Of a stretch of 64,000 bases of DNA, positions 52,650 to 63,469 are shown piece after piece. The notes beneath the pieces are model-generated. The model was not told the origin of the DNA, searched no databases, and saw only the letters and a list, made by a program, of their open reading frames with translations. Within the stretch, counting starts at the first letter, position 1. Each line of letters opens with the position of its first letter. Both the position numbers and the translations under genes were made by a program. The DNA is from Niallia sp. NCCP-28 (lineage in GTDB: Bacteria > Bacillota > Bacilli > Bacillales > Cytobacillaceae), in the NCBI RefSeq assembly GCF_023168165.1, contig NZ_BQYJ01000001.1, positions 186,001 to 250,000 on the forward strand, read 5' to 3'.

Positions 52650-52928
52650 ATGAAGCACCTCCATAAAGTTTTTTTTAATAAAAAAACTTATCGCTAGAAA
52701 ACACAATTAATACCTAAAATAAGCAACTATTATAAACTAAAAGAACTCATTCTTTCATTATAACACATCCTATGAAAATGTCAATATGCGGGAATTTCAC
52801 CAAAAATATTATATTCATCCTTTTCTGTTTCTAAAAAAAAGAATTGGCTTTTTGCAGATAGATTGTGCTATTATTTTTTAGTATGTACATATGAGGGAAC
52901 TGCTTTTCTCTTAAAGGAGGATAAATAT

Positions 52929-53219
52929 ATGGAAATTAGAGAATATACGATCGAAAAAATTAATGACCCTACAGGAATTTTATCAGGGGAACGATATGAA
53001 TACTTTTTAAGCTTAGAAGTAGAAGAAGAGGATGATCTTGCATCAGAACAAGGTTTGCAATTAAAAGTGTTGTTTTTCATAGAGGAAGATCACGGAAAAA
53101 TCTTAAATTATCACTTTTATAACAGTATTGAAGATAAATACTTGGATTTTGCATTAGAGGAAGAAGAATTAGCAGAAATAACAGCATTTTGCAAAGAACA
53201 TTTTACCGAGGCAGAATAA
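52929..53219 (+). CDS. DUF6509-like acidic protein (96 residues)
   Basis: ATG at 52929 with AAAGGAGGA upstream; an upstream-extended frame has no site. Sequence MEIREYTIEKINDPTGILSG, ERYEYFLSLEVEEEDDL, and LDFALEEEELAEITAFCKEH matches bacillar proteins that I believe are classed as DUF6509. Acidic and soluble, function unknown. Strong terminator follows. Confidence 0.75.
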   Translation: MEIREYTIEKINDPTGILSGERYEYFLSLEVEEEDDLASEQGLQLKVLFFIEEDHGKILNYHFYNSIEDKYLDFALEEEELAEITAFCKEHFTEAE

Positions 53220-53243
53220 TTTTGCTGATTTTCACATCGTTAA

Positions 53244-53280
53244 AAAAGGACTATTCCATTATTTTGGATAGTCCTTTTCA
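53244..53280 (+). terminator. Terminator of the DUF6509-like gene
   Basis: AAAAGGACTATCC-type stem (AAAAGGACTATTCC with GGATAGTCCTTTT), T-rich on the right and A-rich on the left, so it serves both converging genes. Confidence 0.8.
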
Positions 53281-53282
53281 TT

Positions 53283-53678
53283 TTAAGCCTCTACTGCTTT
53301 TCCATCTTCTACGATATGATGCATTAAATGGGCCAAATAGTGGATGGGGCCAAATGCCTCTTCCTCTTCTTCCTCTGCTTCATCTAATTGCAAATCATTC
53401 AGATGAAGCGCCACAAATTGATAAAAATCCTTTAATTCAAATGAATAGCACGCTGCCGGTTCTTCTTTTTCTTCCTCATATTGAAGAACTAAATAAGATT
53501 CTTTTCCAGCTTCATCAACTGCATCAAAATAAATAAAAAAGCCAATATTCGTATCCAATTCAAACAGTTGTCTTGTTCCACCACTTGTCGCTGCGTTAAA
53601 ATCATCTTCATTTAATTTGGTTACAACCATATTGCCCATTCCATCTTCTTTATGAAATTCCACTGTATATTCTTTCAA
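53283..53678 (-). CDS. Acidic hypothetical protein (131 residues)
   Basis: TTG start with GAGGTG 8 bases upstream. Acidic, soluble: KEYTVEFHKEDGMGNMVVTK, FFIYFDAVDEAGKESYLVLQ, then an Asp/Glu run DEAEEEEEEAFG near residue 105. Strands and helices of a mixed alpha-beta fold are likely. Not recognised; conserved-looking in Bacillus. Confidence 0.65.
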   Translation of the reverse strand: MKEYTVEFHKEDGMGNMVVTKLNEDDFNAATSGGTRQLFELDTNIGFFIYFDAVDEAGKESYLVLQYEEEKEEPAACYSFELKDFYQFVALHLNDLQLDEAEEEEEEAFGPIHYLAHLMHHIVEDGKAVEA

Positions 53679-53856
53679 TTATTACACCTCTTTCATCACT
53701 CTATTTTATAGAATCTTTTTGTTTTTAGCAAAATATAACCCTTGTTTCACTAAAAACACTGTCATCCAGCTTTTTATTCAAATATTTATTTTTATACTCT
53801 TCTATTGATTTATCTATTACAAAACAAAAACAAACGATTACATTCACTTCCACAAA

Positions 53857-53882
53857 AAAAGAGCCCGCTAATTGGGACTCTT
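53857..53882 (-). terminator. Terminator of the first csp gene
   Basis: Minus strand AAAGAGTCCC pairs with GGGCTCTTT, followed by TTTT; 9 bases after the stop codon. Confidence 0.8.
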
Positions 53883-53890
53883 TGTTATAG

Positions 53891-54091
53891 TTAAGCTTTC
53901 GTTACATTTACAGCTTGTGGTCCGCGTCCACCTTGCTCTATATCGAAATTAACTTCTTGGCCTTCATCTAATGTTTTAAAGCCTTCTGTTTGAATAGCAG
54001 AGAAATGAACAAACACATCTTCTCCACCTTCTACTTCAATGAATCCAAAACCTTTTTCAGAATTAAACCATTTTACTTTGCCTGTTGCCAT
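53891..54091 (-). CDS. Cold-shock protein (CspA family)
   Basis: 66 residues, single OB-fold cold-shock domain. RNA-binding motifs KGFGFIE (RNP1) and VFVHF (RNP2) are intact, in [23 protein letters not shown] chaperone. It lies 145 bases downstream of cshA on the same strand behind cshA's terminator. A second, 85 percent identical copy lies at 56173, on the other side of cshA. Confidence 0.95.
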   Translation of the reverse strand: MATGKVKWFNSEKGFGFIEVEGGEDVFVHFSAIQTEGFKTLDEGQEVNFDIEQGGRGPQAVNVTKA

Positions 54092-54118
54092 TATATATTG
54101 CCTCCTAGATTTGAATAA

Positions 54119-54150
54119 AGAAGGATATTCTTAAAAAATATCCTTCATTT
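54119..54150 (-). terminator. Terminator of cshA
   Basis: GAAGGATATT pairs with AATATCCTTC followed by TTTATTC on the minus strand, between cshA and the csp gene. Confidence 0.75.
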
Positions 54151-54236
54151 ATTCAGTGTACCCAAATTTTGTCGATTTAATCGTTTATTTGGATAAAAAT
54201 CTTATTTTAGGCAAAAAACTTAAAAATTGTTAGTTA

Positions 54237-55712
54237 TTAATTGCTTTTATTACGGCTTCTGCTTCTTCTTTCTCCACCAGAACCGCCGCCGCGATTGCGG
54301 TCATAATTGTTGCGCTCTCCGCTAGGACGGTCACTGCGACGACGACGTCCACCGCCACCAGAACCAGAACGATACTCTTTTTTCGGCTTTTTCGAACGAA
54401 GTGGCTCAACAGCTGTTAATTTAACAGGCGTTGCATCCGGCTCTTTCGTTAGCAACTTTAATGCTGCAGCAAGCAATGTCACAGAATCCTGCTCTTCTAA
54501 AAGACTTTCTGCTACACGTTTGTATTCTGCATACGCATTTTCTTCTACTGTTTTTGTAATTTTATTAATCGTTGCTTGTTGGCTTCCAGCTAATACATCT
54601 GTTAAAGATGGAATTGGCTTTTTCGTCATTTTCTTTTTCGTTACATTTTCAATAATGCGCAAGTGATCTAATTCTCTTGGTGACACAAATGTAATCGCAA
54701 GTCCTTTTTTACCTGCACGACCTGTACGCCCAATTCTGTGTACATAACTTTCTGGATCTTGTGGAATATCAAAGTTATAAACATGAGAAACACCACTAAT
54801 ATCTAAACCACGTGCTGCTACATCTGTTGCTACCATAATATCAATTGTTTGTTCTTTAAAACGACGAATAACTTGATCGCGTTTCCCTTGTGGAATATCT
54901 CCATGGATACCTTCAGCTGAATAGCCTCGTTTAATCAAACCTTCTACTACTTCATCAACACGCTTTTTTGTACGTCCAAAAACGATTGCAAGTTCTGGTG
55001 ATTGAATATCTAACAGACTGCATAGAACGTCAAATTTTTGGCGTTCTTGAACTTCCATATAATGCTGTTCAATATTTGTAACCGTCATTTCTTTTGCTTT
55101 TACTTTTACTATTTCTGGCTCTTTCATAAAACGTTCTGCCAATGATTGGATTCTTCTTGGCATAGTAGCAGAGAATAATAAAGTTTGACGGCTTTCAGGC
55201 GTTTCACTTAAGATTCTTTCGATATCATCGATAAAACCCATATTCAGCATTTCATCCGCTTCATCCAATACGATCATTTTCAAATCTTGCAAACGAATTG
55301 TTTTGCGCTCGATATGATCAATTAAACGTCCTGGTGTTGCAGCAATGATTTCTGGCTTCTTTTTTAAGCCGCGAATTTGGCGATTAATGTCTTGTCCGCC
55401 ATATACCGGCAATGTACGAATTCCTTTAACTGCACCAATGCGATTAAGTTCTTCTGCTACTTGAACTGCTAATTCTCTTGTTGGCGCTAGTACTAAACCT
55501 TGTACTGCTTTGCCTACTTCAATAGCTTCTAATAACGGTACACCAAAAGCTGTTGTTTTACCTGTACCAGTTTGTGCTTGTCCAATCATGTCTTTTCCTG
55601 AAAGGGCGATTGGTAGCGCTTGTGCCTGAATTGGAGTTGGTTCTTCAAACCCCATATTTGATAATGCTTTCTCTAAACTGCTGCTTAAATTAAAATCTGA
55701 AAAAGTTGTCAA
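54237..55712 (-). CDS. cshA: DEAD-box RNA helicase
   Basis: 491 residues. Q motif [13 protein letters not shown], motif [12 protein letters not shown], Ia [50 protein letters not shown]. The C-terminal tail is rich in Arg and Gly ([26 protein letters not shown]), as in CshA. Cold-linked helicase acting with the degradosome and ribosome assembly. Stands between two csp genes. AAGGAGG site before the ATG. Confidence 0.95.
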   Translation of the reverse strand: MTTFSDFNLSSSLEKALSNMGFEEPTPIQAQALPIALSGKDMIGQAQTGTGKTTAFGVPLLEAIEVGKAVQGLVLAPTRELAVQVAEELNRIGAVKGIRTLPVYGGQDINRQIRGLKKKPEIIAATPGRLIDHIERKTIRLQDLKMIVLDEADEMLNMGFIDDIERILSETPESRQTLLFSATMPRRIQSLAERFMKEPEIVKVKAKEMTVTNIEQHYMEVQERQKFDVLCSLLDIQSPELAIVFGRTKKRVDEVVEGLIKRGYSAEGIHGDIPQGKRDQVIRRFKEQTIDIMVATDVAARGLDISGVSHVYNFDIPQDPESYVHRIGRTGRAGKKGLAITFVSPRELDHLRIIENVTKKKMTKKPIPSLTDVLAGSQQATINKITKTVEENAYAEYKRVAESLLEEQDSVTLLAAALKLLTKEPDATPVKLTAVEPLRSKKPKKEYRSGSGGGGRRRRSDRPSGERNNYDRNRGGGSGGERRSRSRNKSN

Positions 55713-56046
55713 TACTTTTTCCTCCTTGTATTTGGCTCTGCAAATCGATACTGTCTAATGAATGAACAAATGTCAAAGCATATAGAATGTTTTTTATACC
55801 GTAAGATTGTAATCATACAAAATTATAATGTCAAAAAAACATAACAAAAAACCTTCATTTATTTTTTCCAATGAAAAGAAAATATAATCTGTTTTGAAAT
55901 ATCTTTAGCAGAGCGTATTATTTTAAAAATGTATAAATATATACTCTCCATTTTACTTCACTTTTTTTCATTTCCAAAACAATAAAGATAATTTGTCCCT
56001 TATTCTATATACTTCAATAAGCGGGAAATAGGTGGATAGGAAACGG
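55713..56046. other. Intergenic stretch upstream of cshA, no gene recognised
   Basis: About 330 bases, probably the 5' leader and promoter of cshA. No conserved cold-shock box could be fixed by eye. Confidence 0.5.
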
Positions 56047-56139
56047 ATGAAAGAAATGGAGTACATGAAATGGATAAGTGAAAATCCTTTAAAAGAAAGG
56101 AATACTGTCTTTGTCAATAAAAAAGATGATGCATTTTAG
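56047..56139 (+). CDS. Possible 30-residue peptide antisense to the csp terminator
   Basis: ATG at 56047 with GTGGATAGG about 7 bases upstream; MKEMEYMKWISENPLKERNT then VFVNKKDDAF and TAG. Protein-like, but short and unsupported by any homologue; its end overlaps the terminator of the second csp gene. Confidence 0.3.
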   Translation: MKEMEYMKWISENPLKERNTVFVNKKDDAF

Positions 56140-56156
56140 AAAGGCATCACCTTTTA
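56118..56156 (-). terminator. Terminator of the second csp gene
   Basis: AAAAGGTGATGCC pairs with GGCATCA/GCATCATCTTTT across a 10-base loop, with TTTT on the minus strand, 17 bases after the stop. Confidence 0.75.
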
Positions 56157-56172
56157 ATAAAAAGTGCTTTAA

Positions 56173-56373
56173 TTAAGCTTTAGTAACGTTAGAAGCTTGT
56201 GGTCCACGGTTACCTTCAACGATTTCAAAAGTAACTTCTTGACCTTCTTCTAAAGTTTTGAAACCTTCAGTTTGGATAGCTGAGAAGTGAACGAATACGT
56301 CTTGACCTTCTGTAGACTCGATGAAACCGAAACCTTTTTCTGCATTAAACCATTTTACTTTACCTGTGTTCAT
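56173..56373 (-). CDS. Cold-shock protein (CspA family), second copy
   Basis: 66 residues from ATG at 56373 (GGAGGT 9 bases upstream; the ATG at 56388 forms part of that site). [63 protein letters not shown]1 and RNP2 present. Its G/C-preferring codons suggest high expression. The 5' leader of about 170 bases contains a structured segment (AAAGGGTGCGACC and GGTCGTAGC) that may be the cold-responsive leader RNA. Confidence 0.95.
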   Translation of the reverse strand: MNTGKVKWFNAEKGFGFIESTEGQDVFVHFSAIQTEGFKTLEEGQEVTFEIVEGNRGPQASNVTKA

Positions 56374-56608
56374 TTGTAAAACCTCCAAAATTGTGTTACA
56401 CCTTTAAGCACCTAATATAACTTTTAGGAATCGATAAATCTTCGCTACATAAAAGGTCGCACCCTTTATATGCAGGGATTAAATCGCCTACATCGTTTGC
56501 AGCTACGACCACTTATCCATAAAACATATACCGAACTTAATTGCGTTACATATATCATATAAAATTTATTCCTATTTGTCAAATAAACTTTTTTATTCTA
56601 CTAAACTA

Positions 56609-57448
56609 TTAAACGCTTTTTTCTGCTGAATCAACTGTATGCTTTAACAGCATGCTGATTGTAACAGGCCCTACTCCTCCTGGCACTGGAGTAATGGCAG
56701 AAGCTTGTTTTAAACACGCTTCATAATCAACATCGCCAATATTGCCTTTATTATAACCTGCATCTAAAATAATCGCTCCTGGTTTTACCCAATCTCCCTG
56801 AATAAAATTAGGTTTCCCTACAGCTGCAATGATAATATCTGCTTGTTTTACATGACTTGCAAGATTTTCTGTACGAGAATGGCATGTTGTCACTGTTGCA
56901 TCTGCGTTTAGCAATAATGCCGAAACTGGTTTTCCAAGAATTGGACTTCTGCCAACTACAACAGCATGTTTGCCGCTTGCATTAATATTATAATATTCCA
57001 TTATTTTAAGAATGGCTGCAGGTGTGCAGGATGGATATTTGCCAAACCCTAATGCTGTTTGTCCATAGCCGAAACTTGTTACACCATCTACATCTTTTTC
57101 AATGTCAATTGCTTCAAATGCTTTTCTTTCATCAATTTGGTGCGGTACAGGATGCTGCAGCAAAATTCCATGCACATTTGCATCTTCATTTAATTGGTAA
57201 ATAACCTCCAGCAATTCTTCTGTTGTCGTTTCTTTATCTAAATGAATTTTTTTTGAATCGATCCCAAGACGTGCACATGCATTTCCTTTCATTTTCACAT
57301 ACGTTTCACTTGAGGGATCATCCCCAACTAAAATCGTTGCTAAACAAGGCGTTATCCCTTTTACTTTTAAATCTTCAATTCTTGCCTTTAAATCTTCCTT
57401 TACTGCGTTCGCTACTGCATTTCCATCTAGTATAAGTTTCTCAGTCAT
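56609..57448 (-). CDS. folD: Methylenetetrahydrofolate dehydrogenase/cyclohydrolase
   Basis: 279 residues. Catalytic KMKGNACARLGI (Lys of the KxxxxC type), Q/PVPHQID region, VVGRSPILGKPVSALLLN and C-terminal ITPVPGGVGPVTISMLLKHT. Converts 5,10-methylene-THF to 10-formyl-THF in one-carbon metabolism. A ZTP-type riboswitch lies in the leader. GGAGGG 7 bases before the ATG. Single gene. Confidence 0.96.
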   Translation of the reverse strand: MTEKLILDGNAVANAVKEDLKARIEDLKVKGITPCLATILVGDDPSSETYVKMKGNACARLGIDSKKIHLDKETTTEELLEVIYQLNEDANVHGILLQHPVPHQIDERKAFEAIDIEKDVDGVTSFGYGQTALGFGKYPSCTPAAILKIMEYYNINASGKHAVVVGRSPILGKPVSALLLNADATVTTCHSRTENLASHVKQADIIIAAVGKPNFIQGDWVKPGAIILDAGYNKGNIGDVDYEACLKQASAITPVPGGVGPVTISMLLKHTVDSAEKSV

Positions 57449-57489
57449 ATATATCCCTCCGGAAAAATGTTAAAAGATGACTATTTGCA

Positions 57490-57567
57490 TCTTTTGCCCA
57501 GACGACCGGCGATACATACACAGCTCCCATATGGTTAGTTCCATTATTGTCGTCAGTTACTGTGTAA
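57490..57567 (-). ncRNA. ZTP (pfl-type) riboswitch upstream of folD
   Basis: Minus strand: CACAGTAACTGACGAC, GGAACTAACC hairpin, GGGAGCTGTG, then GCCGGTCGTCTGGGCA. The same two conserved blocks occur in the serA leader. Behind GGGCA comes AAAAGATG pairing with CATCTTTT followed by AACATTTTT, a likely terminator. folD is a classical target of ZTP riboswitches. Read from motif memory. Confidence 0.85.
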
Positions 57568-57663
57568 TTTCTTTTACAAACGTATCATAACATAGCTTGT
57601 TTGCAATTTAAATATTGTTTTTTCTAAACTGTCTATCTTTTTAAAAAACAGCGGCAAAATGAA

Positions 57664-57866
57664 AAAAACAGTGCCTTTTAAAAAGGAAACACTGTTTTTA
57701 TGTGGCATATATTTAAGGAATAACACTTTTTCATGCAGTCGAAAAAATCCGAGTCGCACAGAAAAATTTAGCGTGTTTTCGCCTAAAACAATGAAAGCCC
57801 TACCTCTCTTTCATCCTTACGGTTCCTAGACCGTGCCAGTTTGAATTTAGGATGTTTCATAAGAAC
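57664..57866 (-). ncRNA. Unassigned structured RNA candidate with terminator
   Basis: Minus strand: outer stem CATCCT/AGGATG encloses ACGGT-CTAGGA-ACCGT; a second hairpin TGAAAG-AGAGGTAGGG-CTTTCA follows; 80 bases further on, AACAGTG pairs with CACTGTT before TTTTTTTC, a strong terminator (57664-57702). This gives a transcript of about 200 bases that ends upstream of the folD riboswitch. No coding frame with a ribosome site was found. Could be a small RNA or the decayed leader of a lost gene. Confidence 0.4.
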
Positions 57867-58139
57867 GGCAAAAATACATTACTGATTGTATTAAAAAATG
57901 GAAGGATTAATCCGCTAATTACAGAAGAATAAGAAATGTGTTTTTGAAGATGGGTTGAAGTGTAAATCTAATTTTGCAGTTTGTTTTTTATTGTGCTTAC
58001 ATATTGTTTAACTTACACATTATTACATAATTCCGTTCTAAACCTCAAATACATACAGGTAGTATCATATCCTATTATTTACAAATAGTCAACCACAGAC
58101 CATTTGTAAATAATAGGAATTTTTATTCTAATCATCTAA

Positions 58140-59813
58140 TTAAGCTAATTTTGCTTTGTTTTCTCCCTCCTCTGATACAGTTGCATTTAAAATTTCTTTT
58201 TCCAATTCTTTTATAAACTTCTCCTTTTCTTCCTTGCTCCAACTCCAATAATCTTCCATATATTGAACAACCTGGTCTTTATAAGTCTGCACTTCTTGTA
58301 TATCAAATAAAATTAGCCCTGTTCTTCTTAACAGTACATCCACAGGTGTTACAGCCATTTCCCTTTCCATTGCATAACGGATCATTGCCCATAGAAGCAG
58401 CGGCAATGAATAGACTGACGCCTCCTGTTTATTTTCTTTCACCAATTGATAGATGAACTCTGCATTGCTTCCATATTTATTGACAATTGCCAGTGCATCT
58501 GATTCTGTCAGACCAGCATCTACTCCTTTTTGCAGGGTTTTCAACTGAAACTCTTTAAACTGTCTCGATCCTCCTACATCCCCCCCTGAAATAGGCAAAT
58601 GTTTAGTTAGACAAGTTCCGAATTTTTTTCCATTTTGCTCAAAATGTTTGGCTACTAAATCCGTAACCGTTTGAGCCATTTTCCGATAGCCTGTTAATTT
58701 TCCTCCTGCAATGGTAATTAAACCAGATTCAGATTCCCAAATTTCATCTTTGCGGGAAATCTCCGAAGGATCTTTTCCATCTTCTAATATTAAAGGTCTG
58801 ACTCCCGCCCAACTGGACTCAATATCTGCTGGGGAAATTTTTACTGATGGAAACATATAGTGGATAGCATTGATTAGATAGTCTCGATCCTCTGCTTGCA
58901 CAGTCGGGCTAACAGGATCATCTCCATAAAATGTATCTGTTGTTCCCACATATGCTTTTCCTTCTCTTGGAATGGCAAAAACCATACGCTTATCTGGTGT
59001 ATCAAAATAAATAGCTTGCTTCAATGGAAATTTGCTTTGATCAATTACAATATGAACACCTTTTGTCAATTGAAGCGCTTTTCCTTTTTTGCTGCCATCG
59101 ATTTCACGAATGACATCTACCCACGGACCTGCTGCATTCACCACATATTCAGCAAAAATAGAGTATTTTTCTCCTGTCAGCATATTTTTTACAAAAGCTC
59201 CGTTAATTTTTCCTTTTTTATCATAAAGCAGCTTTTCCACTTTTGTATAATTAAGTGCATCAGTCCCTTTTTCAATCGCTTTTTTCATTACCTCTATTGT
59301 TAATCGACTATCATCTGTGCGATACTCTACATAATAACCGCCGCCTTTTAAATTTTCTTTTTTTATTAGCGGCTCTTTTAATAAGGTTTCTTCTTTTGAA
59401 AACATCTTTCTGCGCTCTGCTTTTTTTACCCCTGCTAAAAAGTCATACACTCTAAGCCCGATGCTTGTTGTAAACTTGCCGAAAGTTCCTCCTGTATGGA
59501 AAGGAAGCAGCATCCATTCAGGTGTTGTAACATGTGGACCGTTTTCATATACAACAGCTCTTTCTTTGCCTACTTCTGCTACCATGCCAACTTCTAACTG
59601 CTTTAAATACCTAAGGCCGCCATGAACAAGTTTTGTTGAGCGGCTTGATGTGCCAGCTGAAAAATCCTGCATTTCGACAAGAGCTGTTTTCATCCCTCTC
59701 GTTGCTGCATCAAGAGCGATTCCAGCGCCCGTTATTCCCCCGCCAATGATTAATACTTCATATTTTTGCATCTTTAATTGTTGTTCTATTTCTTGTCTAT
59801 TTGTCATTTGCAT
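58140..59813 (-). CDS. glpD: Aerobic glycerol-3-phosphate dehydrogenase
   Basis: 557 residues. N-terminal FAD motif [20 protein letters not shown], then [20 protein letters not shown] and the C-terminal DAO_C domain. Oxidises glycerol-3-phosphate to dihydroxyacetone phosphate and feeds electrons to menaquinone at the membrane. GGGGGAAT before the ATG. The leader holds a GlpP-type terminator. It lies 211 bases after glpK on the same strand. Confidence 0.96.
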   Translation of the reverse strand: MQMTNRQEIEQQLKMQKYEVLIIGGGITGAGIALDAATRGMKTALVEMQDFSAGTSSRSTKLVHGGLRYLKQLEVGMVAEVGKERAVVYENGPHVTTPEWMLLPFHTGGTFGKFTTSIGLRVYDFLAGVKKAERRKMFSKEETLLKEPLIKKENLKGGGYYVEYRTDDSRLTIEVMKKAIEKGTDALNYTKVEKLLYDKKGKINGAFVKNMLTGEKYSIFAEYVVNAAGPWVDVIREIDGSKKGKALQLTKGVHIVIDQSKFPLKQAIYFDTPDKRMVFAIPREGKAYVGTTDTFYGDDPVSPTVQAEDRDYLINAIHYMFPSVKISPADIESSWAGVRPLILEDGKDPSEISRKDEIWESESGLITIAGGKLTGYRKMAQTVTDLVAKHFEQNGKKFGTCLTKHLPISGGDVGGSRQFKEFQLKTLQKGVDAGLTESDALAIVNKYGSNAEFIYQLVKENKQEASVYSLPLLLWAMIRYAMEREMAVTPVDVLLRRTGLILFDIQEVQTYKDQVVQYMEDYWSWSKEEKEKFIKELEKEILNATVSEEGENKAKLA

Positions 59814-59842
59814 GTTTTATTCCCCCAATTGATTCGATTAGT

Positions 59843-59906
59843 AAAAAAACAAAAAGAGACCACAAAGCAACATTACCAATAATTGATAACGACTTGTGGT
59901 CTCTCC
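59843..59906 (-). terminator. Leader terminator of glpD (GlpP-controlled type)
   Basis: Minus strand AGAGACCACAAG pairs with CTTTGTGGTCTCT across a long loop, followed by TTTTTGTTTTTTT, 30 bases before the glpD start. In Bacillus this inverted repeat is the antitermination target of GlpP with glycerol-3-phosphate. Confidence 0.8.
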
Positions 59907-60024
59907 ATTTTCTCCAGACATGTTATTAACTTGACTTTATCATACCATAAAAATCTATATTTTCATAGTATTTACAATATTTTTATAAAAATGTTTTTTT
60001 AGACAATCTGATGGATCTTTCTTT

Positions 60025-61563
<1,539 letters not shown>

Positions 61564-61585
61564 TTAAAAGAATTGATTATATGTA

Positions 61586-62404
61586 TTAAGCCGCTTTTTT
61601 TACTATCATTCTGCTTCTATTGTTAGAGGCAAAAAAAGCAGCTGCTAGTATAATGATATCGGCAGCAATCACTATCCAAAAACTTGCAATCATAACCCCA
61701 TTATAAATGAAAGGATAAATAACTGCTGCTAAAGAAGCTCCCATTACCGGACCTATAATAGGTATCCAAGCATATCCCCAGTTAGACTTTCCTTTTCCTG
61801 CAATAGGCAAAATAAAATGAGCAATCCGCGGACCTAAATCGCGGGCCGGATTAATTGCATATCCTGTTGTCCCCCCAAGAGACATGCCAATTGCTACAAT
61901 TAATAGCCCTACTGAAATCGGGTTCAGTCCTTCTGCAAACTTATTAGCTCCAATAAACAGCAACCCTAACACTAAAATAAATGTGCCAATCGCCTCACTT
62001 AATAGATTAGAAAAAGTATGCGGAATCGCTGGACTTGTTGAAAACACGGCTAGTTTTGCACTTGGATCTTCGGTTGCCGCCCAATGGGGCAAATAATGCA
62101 AATAAACAATGACTGCCCCTAGTAATCCGCCAATTACTTGTGCAAGTATATAACCTGGAACCTGATGCCAAGGAAATGCTCCTGAAATCGCAAATGCAAT
62201 GGTAACAGCTAGATTTAGATGTGCACCGCTAATATTCCCAACAGCAAATGCTCCCATTACAACAGCTAGTCCCCATGCAATGGTAATAACAACCCATCCC
62301 CCATTGTTAGAAAACGTTTTCTTTAGATTTGCTCCCGCTACTACTCCCCCTCCAATTACAATCAGAATCATTGTGCCGATTATTTCTCCCAAAAATGCTG
62401 TCAT
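61586..62404 (-). CDS. glpF: Glycerol uptake facilitator, with altered first NPA box
   Basis: 272 residues from ATG at 62404 (AGAGGA upstream), starting MTAFLGEIIGTM as in other bacillar GlpF. Six membrane segments and two pore half-helices. The second box is the normal INPARDLGPR, whose Arg lines the selectivity filter. The first reads GAHLNLAVT, with Leu where nearly all aquaglyceroporins have Pro. Channel for glycerol. Operon promoter with cre site and GlpP-type leader terminator lie upstream. Confidence 0.95.
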   Translation of the reverse strand: MTAFLGEIIGTMILIVIGGGVVAGANLKKTFSNNGGWVVITIAWGLAVVMGAFAVGNISGAHLNLAVTIAFAISGAFPWHQVPGYILAQVIGGLLGAVIVYLHYLPHWAATEDPSAKLAVFSTSPAIPHTFSNLLSEAIGTFILVLGLLFIGANKFAEGLNPISVGLLIVAIGMSLGGTTGYAINPARDLGPRIAHFILPIAGKGKSNWGYAWIPIIGPVMGASLAAVIYPFIYNGVMIASFWIVIAADIIILAAAFFASNNRSRMIVKKAA

Positions 62405-62478
62405 CGTTTTTCCTCTTTTCTTTTTCATCCATCAATCTACCTGAAACTTCCAATCACTCTGCACTCAAGCATTTTTGG

Positions 62479-62636
62479 ATAAAGCGAAACTTCAATCAGT
62501 GGGAGTTTTCCATGTCCCCGCTGATTGTTAGTTGAACCAATCGGGTCTTTGCAGGCTAGTTTCTACCGCCTAGATTTTTCATTTCTTCCCACCATCCCTT
62601 AGGTGAGAGTTTTACTGCCCGGTCATGCCGGATAAA
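62479..62636 (+). repeat. Dispersed repeat, copy R9, inside the glpF leader
   Basis: ATAAAGCGAAACTTCAATCA, CCCCGCTGATTGTTAGTTGA, ACCAATCGGGTCTTTGCAGG, CTACCGCCTAGATTTTTC, TTAGGTGAGAGTTTTACTGC, CGGTCATGCCGGATAAA. It lies between the leader terminator and the glpF start, opposite in direction to glpF. Confidence 0.88.
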
Positions 62637-62640
62637 CAAG

Positions 62641-62705
62641 AAAAAAGGAGAAGCACATCAGAAATTTCCCACATATATAATATGTGATTTCTGTTTGTGC
62701 ATCTC
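62641..62705 (-). terminator. Leader terminator of glpFK (GlpP-controlled type)
   Basis: Minus strand AAGGAGATGCACAAACAGAA pairs with TTTCTGATGTGCTTCTCCTT (one mismatch region) around an inner ATATTATATAT loop, then TTTT. It sits about 30 bases after the predicted start and 240 bases before glpF. Confidence 0.8.
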
Positions 62706-62740
62706 CTTTTTCTCCGACACATAAATTAACTTGTGGATTT

Positions 62741-62769
62741 ATTGTACGACAATCTGAAAACGCTGTCAA
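62741..62769 (-). promoter_or_regulatory. glpFK promoter with overlapping cre site
   Basis: Minus strand -35 TTGACA (62764-62769), 17-base spacer, -10 TACAAT (62741-62746). TTGACAGCGTTTTCA (62755-62769) fits a CcpA cre site with one mismatch and covers the -35, much like the known B. subtilis glpFK site. Confidence 0.8.
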
Positions 62770-62859
62770 CCATAAAAACATTTTCACTATGCAAAAATTT
62801 TTTCTATTTTCTAAAAAACAGAACACTTTTTTTCTTGCACTCGCACGCCAGAACCAATC

Positions 62860-63405
62860 TCACTCAAAATTTTCCCAAAGTTCTTTTTTAGATGTAGTAA
62901 TTCCTGTAGCTCCAGCCTTTAATGCATTTTCCACATCTGCTTCAGTCCGAATCAATCCTCCTGCCAAAATTGGTGTATCTAACTTCTCTTTAATTTCGGC
63001 AATCATCCAAGGCATAGCTCCCGGCAACACTTCAATATAGTCAGGCTGCGTCCTTTTTACTAGCTTGATGCTTTTTTCAATGGCATGGCTGTCAAGCAAA
63101 AACACCCTTTGTATTGCCAGCACATGCTTTTGCTTTGCCTTTTGAATAACAGATGACTTAGTAGAAATCAGGCCATATGGTTTAAATTCTTGGCAAATAT
63201 ACTCAGTTGCAAAATCATCGCTTTTCAGTCCTTGAATTAAATCTACATGATAAATCATTTTTTTCCCTGCATGCTTTGCCATAGTAGCTATATTTTTTAA
63301 TTGAGATATATGAATTTCTAAAAATACACCTATTTCAAAATCACTTTTTAAAAATTGTTCAAATTCTTTCATATTTGCAGAAGCTGGTATAATTTTCTGT
63401 TTCAT
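62860..63405 (-). CDS. glpP: Glycerol-3-phosphate-responsive antiterminator
   Basis: 181 residues from ATG at 63405 (GGGGAG upstream; a GTG 12 bases earlier overlaps that site). TIM-barrel protein with IGVFLEIHISQLKNIATMAK, MIYHVDLIQGLKSDD, YIEVLPGAMPWMIAEIKEKL and TPILAGGLIRTEADVENALK. Binds glycerol-3-phosphate and the glpFK and glpD leaders to prevent termination. Gene order glpP-F-K-D as in B. subtilis; it diverges in transcription unit by the glpFK promoter in between. Confidence 0.95.
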   Translation of the reverse strand: MKQKIIPASANMKEFEQFLKSDFEIGVFLEIHISQLKNIATMAKHAGKKMIYHVDLIQGLKSDDFATEYICQEFKPYGLISTKSSVIQKAKQKHVLAIQRVFLLDSHAIEKSIKLVKRTQPDYIEVLPGAMPWMIAEIKEKLDTPILAGGLIRTEADVENALKAGATGITTSKKELWENFE

Positions 63406-63469
63406 CTTTCTCCCCACTAAACCAAATTTTCGCCATGCTTATGAGCACCCTATTGATTGAATTTTTCTT

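Noticed and set aside
57574-57759. 61-codon minus-strand frame across the terminator before folD
   Set aside because: It overlaps the terminator stem and riboswitch area and has no ribosome site; the RNA structure explains the sequence better.
57770-57866. T-box, guanidine or c-di-GMP riboswitch before folD
   Set aside because: Only short words resemble those classes; the conserved cores are missing, so it was listed as unassigned.
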